A DNA stretch of 7,442 nucleotides from Aurantimonadaceae bacterium (GTDB taxonomy: Bacteria > Pseudomonadota > Alphaproteobacteria > Rhizobiales > Rhizobiaceae): positions 1 to 7,442 of the forward strand of contig QIIJ01000137.1 in the NCBI GenBank assembly GCA_003232595.1, in the 5' to 3' direction. The notes under the pieces are model-generated. The model saw only the letters and a program-made list of their open reading frames with translations. It had not been told where the DNA came from and did not search any database. Shown here in pieces: positions 1 through 6,029 of this stretch. The translations under genes were made by a program, and so were the position numbers. Position 1 is the first letter of the stretch. The number at the start of each line of letters is the position of its first letter.

Positions 1-201
1 AATGTCGATACCGGCCAGATTGTTCTTGCCGGTGAGCCGGTTGCCAAAATGGGAACAAGAAGAATTGCCAGTGTTGCGCCGAGGGATATAGCATCCTCCC
101 GCCCAATGTTGTATGTAGAGTTTCGTAAAGATGGCAAACCATTCGATCCGACGCCATGGTGGACGGAAAGTTCAATGAAAAGGTCTGAAAATGATTCGTA
201 G
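1..201 (+). CDS. Murein hydrolase activator EnvC-like protein (M23/LytM domain), C-terminal end only
   Basis: This is the last 66 codons of a gene that begins before the window, in frame 1, ending at TAG 199-201. Seen: a G-E-P-V-A-K-M-G stretch (residues 11-18 of the fragment) and, at 37-54, L-Y-V-E-F-R followed by K-D-G-K-P-F-D-P and P-W-W. This pair is the usual end of LytM/M23 domains of the EnvC type, where the last beta strand is followed by G-x-P-x-(N/D)-P. Family knowledge: EnvC-like proteins are periplasmic coiled-coil proteins that activate amidases which split septal peptidoglycan; many have lost the zinc ligands themselves. The H-x-H zinc motif and the coiled coil would lie upstream, so peptidase activity cannot be judged. 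The stop overlaps the ctpA start by 11 bp. A generic M23 peptidase is the alternative, but the following ctpA and yibQ-like genes favour EnvC. Confidence 0.85.
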   Translation, partial: NVDTGQIVLAGEPVAKMGTRRIASVAPRDIASSRPMLYVEFRKDGKPFDPTPWWTESSMKRSENDS

Positions 202-1549
202 ATTTTCAATGATGATGGCAGGTGTAGTTCTGGGGGTTGGCGCAACATTGCTGGTTTCTCAGGGCAGTACCAAAAATATTTTTGGTCAATTCTGGTCTGG
301 AGGTCAGGCTGTAGCGGCAGGCTCCGAGATCTATCGCCAGTTAAATATTTTCGGCGACGTTTTTGAACGGGTTCGTTCGCAATATGTGAAAAAACCGGAA
401 GAGCAAAAACTGATCAAAAGCGCCATCAATGGCATGCTGTCTTCACTCGATCCTCATTCAAGTTATCTTGATGCCAAAGAACAGGCTGACATGCGGATTC
501 AGACCAAGGGCGAATTCGGCGGCCTTGGCATTGAAGTCACCATGGAAAATGAGCTGGTTAAGGTCATCACCCCGATTGACGACACTCCAGCCTCCAAGGC
601 CGGCGTCATTGCGGGCGACCTCATTAACAAGATTGATGGTGAAAATGTCCGCGGGCTGACCCTGCAGCAGGCGGTTGAAAAAATGCGTGGTCTGGTCAAT
701 ACGCCAATCGTGCTGACGGTAATACGAAAAGGGGCCGACAGGCCGATTGATATCACCATTGTCCGTGCCATTATCAAAATCAGGTCGGTACGCTACAGTG
801 TCGAAGGTGATGATGTCGGTTATATCCGGGTCACCGGATTTACCGAGCAGACCAACGATGGCCTCAACAACGCCATTTCGAAACTTCGCGAACAGATGGG
901 CGACAGCCTGAAAGGCTACGTGCTTGATTTGAGGCTCAATCCCGGTGGATTGCTTGATCAGTCTGTCAGTGTATCAGACACATTTCTCGATCGCGGTGAA
1001 ATTGTTTCAACAAGAGGCCGCAATCCTGAAGAAGGACGGCGCTACAATGCAAGACCAGGTGATAAAACTGGTGGCAAACCTATCATTGTACTGATAAATG
1101 GCGGTTCTGCCAGTGCCTCCGAGATTGTCGCAGGCGCGCTTCAGGACCACAGACGTGCAACCGTTCTTGGCACCCGTTCTTTTGGCAAGGGGTCGGTTCA
1201 AACCATAATTTCGCTCGGGTCTAATGGTGCCCTGCGTCTGACCACAGCGCTTTATTATACACCCGCCGGCCGCTCAATTCAGGGTAAGGGTATTACACCT
1301 GATATCGTTGTCAATCAGCCCCTGCCGGATAATCTTAAAGGTCGTGTGGAAGCTGCAGGTGAATCCAAACTGCCGCGTCACATCACCGGCGCGGATGAGG
1401 ACAAAGACGGGTCCGGCTCATTTGCCTATATTCCGCCGGACAAAAAAGATGATATCCAGCTGAATTTTGCCCTTGATCTTATTCGCGGCGTCAAGAAGAA
1501 CGCGGCTTATCCGCCTGATCCGGAAAAAGCGCTGAAGAAAAAATCGTAG
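191..1549 (+). CDS. ctpA: Carboxy-terminal processing protease CtpA (S41 family)
   Basis: A 452-residue serine protease that trims or degrades periplasmic and membrane proteins from their C-termini. Seen: a hydrophobic N-terminal segment at about residues 7-24 (signal peptide or anchor), a helical N-terminal region at 45-95, a PDZ domain at about 97-180 with the ligand loop G-G-L-G-I at 110-114, and the S41 core at about 195-375. The catalytic serine is Ser308 in G-G-S-A-S-A-S-E, followed by Lys333 in S-F-G-K-G and Gln337. The Ser-to-Lys distance of 25 matches E. coli Prc (452/477) and D1 protease, so the Ser/Lys/Gln set is intact. The C-terminal 75 residues are charged and low in complexity. 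The ATG at 191 has AAGG at 180-183 with a 7-base spacer and overlaps the envC-like stop, which suggests translational coupling. Family knowledge: CtpA proteases influence envelope integrity; here the neighbours point to peptidoglycan turnover, which is inference. Confidence 0.96.
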   Translation: MIRRFSMMMAGVVLGVGATLLVSQGSTKNIFGQFWSGGQAVAAGSEIYRQLNIFGDVFERVRSQYVKKPEEQKLIKSAINGMLSSLDPHSSYLDAKEQADMRIQTKGEFGGLGIEVTMENELVKVITPIDDTPASKAGVIAGDLINKIDGENVRGLTLQQAVEKMRGLVNTPIVLTVIRKGADRPIDITIVRAIIKIRSVRYSVEGDDVGYIRVTGFTEQTNDGLNNAISKLREQMGDSLKGYVLDLRLNPGGLLDQSVSVSDTFLDRGEIVSTRGRNPEEGRRYNARPGDKTGGKPIIVLINGGSASASEIVAGALQDHRRATVLGTRSFGKGSVQTIISLGSNGALRLTTALYYTPAGRSIQGKGITPDIVVNQPLPDNLKGRVEAAGESKLPRHITGADEDKDGSGSFAYIPPDKKDDIQLNFALDLIRGVKKNAAYPPDPEKALKKKS

Positions 1550-1571
1550 TTCAGCTGTTATGAGTTAATTT

Positions 1572-1598
1572 GGTCAACCCGATAAATCCGGGTTGACC
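1572..1598 (+). terminator. Perfect 10-bp hairpin between ctpA and the deacetylase-like gene
   Basis: GGTCAACCCG at 1572-1581 is exactly complementary to CGGGTTGACC at 1589-1598, with a 7-base loop. It begins 23 bp after the ctpA stop. No run of T follows (the next bases are CGCTTCTGTATTTGCG), so a classical intrinsic terminator is doubtful. It may be a leaky terminator or an RNA 3'-end stabiliser that sets expression of downstream genes relative to ctpA. A TTG at 1593 that could extend the next reading frame upstream lies inside the right arm, which speaks against its use as a start. Confidence 0.6.
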
Positions 1599-1649
1599 CG
1601 CTTCTGTATTTGCGTATTACCACAACAACAACCGGGTTACGCCGCAAAA

Positions 1650-2789
1650 ATGGATGATCTCAACTCCCCGCTGGGCCTGGACAACAAAACAGGAAACGGT
1701 GCCAGATCACTGATCCAGCCACGCATATTGCTCAGTCTGGTGCTCTTGGTGGCCGGGTTGGCAATGGCGTGGATTTATTTCCCAGGCAGCACAGAAAATG
1801 ATCCGACACAAAAATCTGCCGCTGTTGACACCGAAGCTGCAGGCGGCACGCTTGACCTGCGAACCGAAGACAAACCGCCGGTAAAACCCCTGACCGAAAG
1901 CGATCCCGACCAGCCTGCACGGCTTGACGACCTTGAGCCGCAGGGCGAGCTGCAGGAGCCGAGAATCACATTCCTCAACCCAACAGCTCAAGGCCCGCTA
2001 AGCTTGAGCTATTTGCCGAATACGACGATGTTGGAGAATTCCAGTCTTGGTAAACTGCCTAAAATATCAAATTCCGGCAGGCGGCCGATAGATGCCTATG
2101 CCCGACCGGTATCAAGTCAGGGTTCGGCCCGAATTGCCATAATAGTTGGTGGAATGGGGCTTAGTCAGTCCGGCAGTAAATCAGCGATTGAACAGCTTCC
2201 AGGCCAGATTACACTGGCTTTTGCGCCCTATGGTAACTCGATCTCGCGCTGGATGAAAAAAGCCCGTAAAGACGGGCATGAACTGCTGATGCAGGTGCCG
2301 ATGGAGCCGATTGGTTATCCCGAAATCAACCCCGGCAAACGCACACTTGTTTCCGGTAGTCCCGTGGGCACCAATCTCGAAAATCTCCACTGGTCGATGG
2401 CCCGCATGACAAATTATGTCGGCATCATGAACTACCTCGGTGCCCGGATGCAGTCTGACCAGGAGGCCATGGCGCCCATCCTTGGTGAAATCAATCAGCG
2501 CGGTCTGCTTTACCTCGATGACGGTTCTACATTTTCCAGCAAAACCAAAGCCGTCGCCAATGCAATTGGCGTGCCCTTTGCCCGCGGGGATATGATAATT
2601 GATGCCGACCGGTCTGCAAAAGCCATCCAGAACAATCTGCTGGCCCTGGAAAAGCTTGCCCGGCGCAATGGCAGGGCAATTGGCGTTGCATCAGCTTTTC
2701 CACGCACAGTGCAACAAATTTCGCGATGGGTTGAACAGGCGGAAAAGCGCGGTATAGACATCGTTCCAATTTCCGCACTCGTCAAGTAA
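1650..2789 (+). CDS. Divergent polysaccharide deacetylase family protein (YibQ/DUF610 type), membrane-anchored
   Basis: A 379-residue protein from the ATG at 1650. The frame is open back to a TTG at 1593, but that codon sits in a hairpin, and M-D-D-L-N-x-P-L-G is how rhizobial relatives begin as I recall them. No clear ribosome binding site is visible. Seen: a membrane segment at about 26-44, a proline-rich and acidic linker at about 47-155, then the deacetylase-like domain at about 159-378 with L-A-F-A-P-Y-G (189-195), Q-V-P-M-E-P (215-220), N-Y-L-G-A-R (261-266) and L-D-D-G-S (289-293). Family knowledge: YibQ proteins resemble NodB-type carbohydrate deacetylases, and yibQ lies beside envC in E. 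coli as well. Oddity: the usual Asp-Asp of motif 1 is Gly167-Gly168, and the usual His positions of N-H-x-G and G-H-P-H are Tyr262 and Ala-Phe (349-350), so metal-dependent catalysis looks lost. A binding or scaffold role at the envelope is inference. Confidence 0.85.
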   Translation: MDDLNSPLGLDNKTGNGARSLIQPRILLSLVLLVAGLAMAWIYFPGSTENDPTQKSAAVDTEAAGGTLDLRTEDKPPVKPLTESDPDQPARLDDLEPQGELQEPRITFLNPTAQGPLSLSYLPNTTMLENSSLGKLPKISNSGRRPIDAYARPVSSQGSARIAIIVGGMGLSQSGSKSAIEQLPGQITLAFAPYGNSISRWMKKARKDGHELLMQVPMEPIGYPEINPGKRTLVSGSPVGTNLENLHWSMARMTNYVGIMNYLGARMQSDQEAMAPILGEINQRGLLYLDDGSTFSSKTKAVANAIGVPFARGDMIIDADRSAKAIQNNLLALEKLARRNGRAIGVASAFPRTVQQISRWVEQAEKRGIDIVPISALVK

Positions 2790-2800
2790 TTCTGGAGTAC

Positions 2801-3328
2801 ATGGATATGTCCGGCAAGCCTGTTAAACATGCTGACCTGCCTTTCCGGCCCTGTGTTGGAATTATGGTGCTCAACAACCAGAACAAGGTCTGGGTCGGGC
2901 ACCGAATTGCCAAGCCTGACAGCGAATATTCGATAGATGCAAAGTTATGGCAAATGCCCCAGGGCGGTATTGACCAAGGCGAAGACCCGCACAATGCGGC
3001 CCTGCGCGAACTTTACGAGGAAACCGGGATGAACTCGGTCACCCTGTTGCACGAAGCGCCGGACTGGATATCCTATGATTTGCCGGATGCGCTGGTCGGC
3101 ATCGCTTTTAAAGGCAGATACCGGGGACAGAGCCAGCGCTGGTTTGCATTCCGCTTTACCGGCAATGAAAGCGAAATTCGCATCAATCCGACACCGGGAA
3201 ACGAAAAACCAGAGTTTGACCGTTGGGACTGGATTGACATGCATTCATTGCCAAATATGGCGGTCGAATTCAAACGCCCGCTCTACGAAGCCGTTGTCAA
3301 AGAATTCCGGCATTTGGCCGATGACTAA
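2801..3328 (+). CDS. rppH: RNA pyrophosphohydrolase RppH, first copy (Nudix hydrolase)
   Basis: A 175-residue cytosolic Nudix enzyme, close to the E. coli RppH length of 176. Family knowledge: RppH removes pyrophosphate from 5'-triphosphate RNA and so starts RNase E-dependent decay; relatives (NudH, Bartonella IalA) also cleave dinucleoside polyphosphates. Seen: R-P-C-V-G-I at 16-21, W-Q-M-P-Q-G-G at 50-56, a complete Nudix box from Gly55 to Met77 (G-x5-E-x7-R-E-L-Y-E-E-T-G-M) with metal-binding Glu70, Glu73 and Glu74, then G-Q-S-Q-R-W at 109-114 and F-K-R-P-L-Y at 157-162, all in the RppH order. GGAG at 2794-2797 lies only 3 bases from the first ATG but 9 bases from a second ATG at 2807 (Met3), so the true start may be 2807. 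It follows the deacetylase gene by 11 bp and overlaps the next gene by 8 bp. Confidence 0.93.
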   Translation: MDMSGKPVKHADLPFRPCVGIMVLNNQNKVWVGHRIAKPDSEYSIDAKLWQMPQGGIDQGEDPHNAALRELYEETGMNSVTLLHEAPDWISYDLPDALVGIAFKGRYRGQSQRWFAFRFTGNESEIRINPTPGNEKPEFDRWDWIDMHSLPNMAVEFKRPLYEAVVKEFRHLADD

Positions 3329-3776
3329 GCAATTGAATATCCGCTGGATGAATTCAGATGACATTGATGACTGGGCGCAGATGGCACATGCTCTTTGGCC
3401 ACACACGGATTTTTCGCAACACCGAAAAGAGATCACGACAATGATTGAGGGTGTCAGTGCCCGTCGAGGTGCAATTGCATCTACTGCTGATATTAAACTT
3501 GCAGGGTTCGCTGATATTGGCATTCGCACCTATGCAGATGGATGCACAAACCAGCCGGTTTTATATCTGGAAGGTATCTGGATTGATCCTCAATGTCGAC
3601 GCCAGAGCATCGGGCGCCACTTGCTGGAGTTTGTTTCCCGCTGGGCTAAAAGTGAAGGTTTTATGGAAATTTGTTCCGACACCGATATTAAGAACCTCAC
3701 ATCGCATTCTGCCCACTCCGCCTGGGGATTTTCAGAAACATCCCGCATCACAAATTTTAGAAAACCTCTGGCTTGA
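3321..3776 (+). CDS. GNAT acetyltransferase, aminoglycoside 6'-N-acetyltransferase AAC(6')-like
   Basis: A 151-residue protein starting at ATG 3321, inside the last codons of the first rppH (8-bp overlap); a longer upstream frame only shadows rppH. Seen: W-P-H-T-D near the N-terminus (26-30), Y-A-D-G-C (71-75), L-E-G-I-W-I-D-P (83-90), the acetyl-CoA loop R-R-Q-S-I-G-R (93-99), S-D-T-D (119-122), S-H-S-A-H (128-132), W-G-F-S-E-T (135-140) and F-R-K-P-L (146-150). This order matches AAC(6')-I enzymes and their chromosomal relatives, which acetylate the 6'-amino group of aminoglycosides with acetyl-CoA. The length is also usual for that family. Oddity: the first glycine of the Q/R-x-x-G-x-G/A loop is Ser96. 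The GNAT fold and family are secure; whether an aminoglycoside is the real substrate is not, since chromosomal members often have unknown natural substrates. Translation is probably coupled to rppH. Confidence 0.88.
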   Translation: MTKQLNIRWMNSDDIDDWAQMAHALWPHTDFSQHRKEITTMIEGVSARRGAIASTADIKLAGFADIGIRTYADGCTNQPVLYLEGIWIDPQCRRQSIGRHLLEFVSRWAKSEGFMEICSDTDIKNLTSHSAHSAWGFSETSRITNFRKPLA

Positions 3777-3790
3777 AAACACAAATACCC

Positions 3791-4345
3791 ATGGCTGACA
3801 ACCGCCCGTACCGGCCCAATGTGGGCATTTGCCTGTTTAATCACGAAAGGAAAGTCTGGGCAGGGCGTTGCATTTCCTCAGGACCTGAAATCGTAACACC
3901 TGGTTACGACTGGCAGATGCCTCAGGGCGGTATCGGAGAGAACGAGGATATTGTCGATGCAGCGCGGCGCGAATTATTGGAGGAGACCGGTGTGACTTCA
4001 ATTCAATTTCTGGCAAAGACCGATACCTGGTGGTGCTATGACTTTCCTGTCGGGCCGACAGAACCATTGCATAAACTCAATCCGTTTCGCGGTCAAAAGC
4101 AAAAATGGGTGGCCTTTTTATTTAAGGGTCAACCCGGGGAAATTTCGATCGCCGCTGATCACGTGCATGAGCCGCAGGAATTTTTCGAATGGTCATGGAT
4201 GCCATTTGAAGAAATGCCGAAGCTGGTGGTGCCATACAAACGGCAGGTATATGAAAAAGTAGTGGCAACATTGTCACGAAGTATTATTGACAAGATTTCA
4301 ACAGATCAGAAAAAACCCACGCAATTCGTGCCTAACCGCTCTTGA
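3791..4345 (+). CDS. rppH: RNA pyrophosphohydrolase RppH-like Nudix hydrolase, second copy
   Basis: A 184-residue RppH paralogue starting at ATG 3791. Seen: R-P-Y-R-P-N-V-G-I at 5-13 (the E. coli form is Y-R-P-N-V-G-I), W-Q-M-P-Q-G-G at 41-47, a complete Nudix box from Gly46 to Val68 (G-x5-E-x7-R-E-L-L-E-E-T-G-V) with Glu61, Glu64 and Glu65, G-Q-K-Q-K-W at 101-106 identical to E. coli RppH, and P-Y-K-R-Q-V-Y at 148-154. An insertion before G-Q-K-Q-K-W (W-W-C-Y-D-F-P then about 14 residues) is seen in other alphaproteobacterial RppH proteins. A TTG at 3773 would add six residues and overlap the acetyltransferase TGA (TTGA), but ATG fits the family N-terminus better; neither has a clear ribosome binding site. 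Which copy is the main RNA decapping enzyme and which favours dinucleoside polyphosphates cannot be told; this one is nearer E. coli RppH in its motifs. The 3' end overlaps a convergent gene by 40 bp. Confidence 0.92.
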   Translation: MADNRPYRPNVGICLFNHERKVWAGRCISSGPEIVTPGYDWQMPQGGIGENEDIVDAARRELLEETGVTSIQFLAKTDTWWCYDFPVGPTEPLHKLNPFRGQKQKWVAFLFKGQPGEISIAADHVHEPQEFFEWSWMPFEEMPKLVVPYKRQVYEKVVATLSRSIIDKISTDQKKPTQFVPNRS

Positions 4346-4731
4346 ATAACTGATGTGATTCTGCCGTCTAAATATCGATAGGTTTCCCGGCTCAGCTGTT
4401 CGTTGCTGTCGAATCGGTAGCAAACTTCTACAATATCAACGCCATCTTGCGACGAGATTACCTGTGTCAGCAAAATTGCGCCTTTGGTGGCATCGTCCCG
4501 TTGTTCGAGGCTGTCCAGAAATTCTTCGCGGGTCTGAACAATTCCCAAATCCTTCAATTCGATCCTTGCATTCCTGTCGATCAGTTCACGAAATCTCGGG
4601 CGGCTGACTTTGGATAGCGCCACGAACCAGGCTTTTACCTCGCCGGACATCTGTGGTTCCTGGGCAGACAGATTTGATAATGGCAATGACATGATAATCA
4701 ATGCAGCGATTATTTGTATTATACGTGACAT
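4306..4731 (-). CDS. Small exported NTF2-like (nuclear transport factor 2 family) protein
   Basis: A 141-residue protein from the ATG ending at 4731; in-frame ATGs at 4752 and 4737 would add 7 or 2 residues. The chosen start has GGA 8 bases upstream and gives the most regular signal peptide: M-S-R, hydrophobic residues to about 19, then L-S-A before Q-E-P (cleavage after about residue 23). The mature part is about 118 residues with helix, then sheet-rich character, T-R-E-E-F-L-D-S-L at 67-75, V-C-Y-R-F at 103-107, E-T-Y-R-Y at 116-120 and a C-terminal N-C-V-G-F. This resembles NTF2/SnoaL-like proteins common in Rhizobiales, a fold that often binds small ligands or acts as a scaffold. The only two cysteines, Cys104 and Cys137, could form a disulfide in the periplasm (inference). 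No catalytic residues are recognisable, so no function is assigned. Its last 12 or so codons overlap the second rppH tail-to-tail. Confidence 0.72.
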   Translation of the reverse strand: MSRIIQIIAALIIMSLPLSNLSAQEPQMSGEVKAWFVALSKVSRPRFRELIDRNARIELKDLGIVQTREEFLDSLEQRDDATKGAILLTQVISSQDGVDIVEVCYRFDSNEQLSRETYRYLDGRITSVIQERLGTNCVGFF

Positions 4732-4752
4732 AAACATCGTCCAGTTGAGCAT

Positions 4753-4859
4753 TTTGCGGGTGTTCTAACAGAAGCGGGCCGTCTCTGCCAAACCATCTTT
4801 GTAAATATAGTTAGGAGAGACGAATAGGATATGCATGGTTTTCAACGGGTTGTAGTTTG
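4753..4859. other. Intergenic region upstream of the NTF2-like gene, downstream of pdxY
   Basis: The only non-coding gap over 100 bp on the minus-strand side. It should hold the end of the pdxY transcript and the promoter of the NTF2-like gene. It is A+T-rich in the middle (TAAATATAG at about 4802-4810). An imperfect inverted repeat pairs GTCTCT (4781-4786) with AGAGAC (4816-4821), extended by CC/GG across a bulged base, with a loop of about 24 bases. No T run follows it, so I do not call a terminator. No pair of -35 and -10 elements with convincing spacing could be picked out. Confidence 0.4.
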
Positions 4860-5720
4860 TTACGAAACCACCAGGCTGCGCATTTGCACCATGGCCATTG
4901 GCCTGGAGAGAGAGGCAGAATCTGTTTCCAGCATCAACTCATCAGCGCCGCGTTTTGAGGCCCGCGCCAGTATCTCAAACACCGAAGAAGTGGTCATTTG
5001 CAAGGCCTTCTCAAGAGGCTGTTTCTGCAAATAACGGGCAAGAAACAGAGCCGCCGTCAGATCACCAAGTCCGTTTGGCGGATTGGCGATGACCCTGTGT
5101 TCGGCCAGCAGTGCGCCCTTTGGATGTAGCAGCACATTGCCGGTATTATTGCGCATCATGGAATGGGCAGATGTCACCAGCGTCAAGGGCCGGTTGAGGT
5201 TTGCAGCAGCTGAAAGAATTTCGCTGTTGTCAGAAAGCATGCCCGCCTCTGTCAGCCAGCCCAGTTCGAACCTGTTCGGTGTGATGATGTCTGCAATTGG
5301 CAGTAATTTGTCCCGAATTGCAAAGGCCGTTTCTTCAGCTACATAAAGCCCGCCATCATCGCCGATCACCGGATCACAGGCGAAAACCAAATCAGGGCTC
5401 TGTTGTTTGATTTCTCGAACAAGGCAGGAAACCGCTTCAGCCTGGGCAGGGTTTGCCATATATCCGCTCAGCACCGCACCGACCTCATCAAGCCAGGGTG
5501 CGGCAGACAAATCTTTCAGCAAGGCGGAAAACTCATCTTGCAAAGCCGTAATTCTGGTGGCCGGACCGTGACCCGGATGCCAGGGCAGAATTACCGTCGG
5601 AACGGCCCAGACATTATGGCCTAAAACCTCAAGCGCAAAAACCGCTGCCCGGTTGCCAACAGTACCGCGAACCACATGACTGGATATGACAATAATCGCC
5701 GGTTTGTGGTCTGCCGTCAT
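4860..5720 (-). CDS. pdxY: Pyridoxal kinase PdxY
   Basis: A 286-residue ribokinase-fold enzyme (E. coli PdxY has 287) that phosphorylates pyridoxal with ATP in the vitamin B6 salvage pathway in the cytosol. Seen: S-S-H-V-V-R-G-T-V-G-N at 13-23, W-A-V-P-T-V-I-L-P-W-H-P-G-H-G at 38-52, G-Y-M-A-N at 86-90, D-P-V-I-G-D at 116-121, A-D-I-I-T-P-N-R-F-E-L at 143-153, and the anion-hole motif G-L-G-D at 217-220 with the catalytic base Asp220. The second position of that motif varies in the family (E. coli PdxY has G-V-G-D), so leucine is not alarming. The ATG at 5720 lies 8 bp after the stop of the small membrane protein gene and has no good ribosome binding site, so coupled translation is likely. 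It is probably transcribed with acnA and the membrane protein gene. Confidence 0.95.
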   Translation of the reverse strand: MTADHKPAIIVISSHVVRGTVGNRAAVFALEVLGHNVWAVPTVILPWHPGHGPATRITALQDEFSALLKDLSAAPWLDEVGAVLSGYMANPAQAEAVSCLVREIKQQSPDLVFACDPVIGDDGGLYVAEETAFAIRDKLLPIADIITPNRFELGWLTEAGMLSDNSEILSAAANLNRPLTLVTSAHSMMRNNTGNVLLHPKGALLAEHRVIANPPNGLGDLTAALFLARYLQKQPLEKALQMTTSSVFEILARASKRGADELMLETDSASLSRPMAMVQMRSLVVS

Positions 5721-5728
5721 TTGTGGCT

Positions 5729-5980
5729 CTATTTCAGGTAGGTATAATAGAGATATATCACCAGAACCACGAAGCCGATCAACGCCAGAAATCGTCCTAT
5801 CCGGGTACCCCAGACCTCAATCGGATCTTCCTTTGCGGGATCACCGGCCATGAAGTGATTGCGGGTTTTTCTGGCCGCTCGGACAAATGATGATGTACCG
5901 ATTGTTTCGCTGTCGCGTTCGACACGCTCAAGAATACGCTTCGATTCCTCTTCATCCGGGTTTTGTTTGTCATTGGTCAT
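5729..5980 (-). CDS. Conserved small single-pass membrane protein, function unknown
   Basis: An 83-residue protein. Seen: a highly charged N-terminal half (residues 1-60) with P-D-E-E-E-S-K-R-I-L-E-R-V near the start, a central S-S-F-V-R-A-A-R-K-T-R-N-H-F (30-43), the motif E-V-W-G-T-R-I-G-R at 55-63, and one membrane segment at about 64-81 ending close to the C-terminus. The layout suggests a tail-anchored protein with a cytosolic helical N-terminal part. The sequence resembles short hypothetical proteins that I recall next to acnA in Rhizobiales; no function is known to me. GGGA at about 8 bases before the ATG is a plausible ribosome binding site. It sits 49 bp after acnA and 8 bp before pdxY, so it is very likely a real gene rather than a chance frame. 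Confidence 0.82.
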   Translation of the reverse strand: MTNDKQNPDEEESKRILERVERDSETIGTSSFVRAARKTRNHFMAGDPAKEDPIEVWGTRIGRFLALIGFVVLVIYLYYTYLK

Positions 5981-6029
5981 GATTATATCCCGTCAAGCCT
6001 AATTCAAGCTGCCTATCCAGCCACCGTGC

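Noticed and set aside
1593..1649. Upstream TTG extension of the deacetylase-like gene by 19 residues
   Set aside because: The TTG lies in the right arm of a perfect hairpin, the added residues do not look like the family, and the ATG at 1650 gives the expected N-terminus followed by a membrane segment.
2510..2902. Minus-strand frame of 130 codons opposite the deacetylase-like and rppH genes
   Set aside because: It runs antisense to two well-supported coding regions, and its product shows no recognisable domain.
3075..3320. Longer frame upstream of the acetyltransferase, giving a 233-residue protein
   Set aside because: The first 82 residues are an out-of-frame reading of rppH with no family features; the GNAT domain begins at ATG 3321.
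4310..4330. Possible minus-strand terminator: CACG/CGTG hairpin followed by six T within the NTF2-like gene end
   Set aside because: The stem is only 4 bp, and the T run codes for the terminal Phe residues; too weak to call.
4831..5034. Short plus-strand frame opposite the pdxY 3' end, starting in the intergenic gap
   Set aside because: There is no family resemblance, and most of it is antisense to conserved pdxY codons.
5040..5070. Unusual G-L-G-D in the PdxY anion hole
   Set aside because: The second position of this motif varies among pyridoxal kinases (E. coli PdxY has valine), and the catalytic Asp is present.
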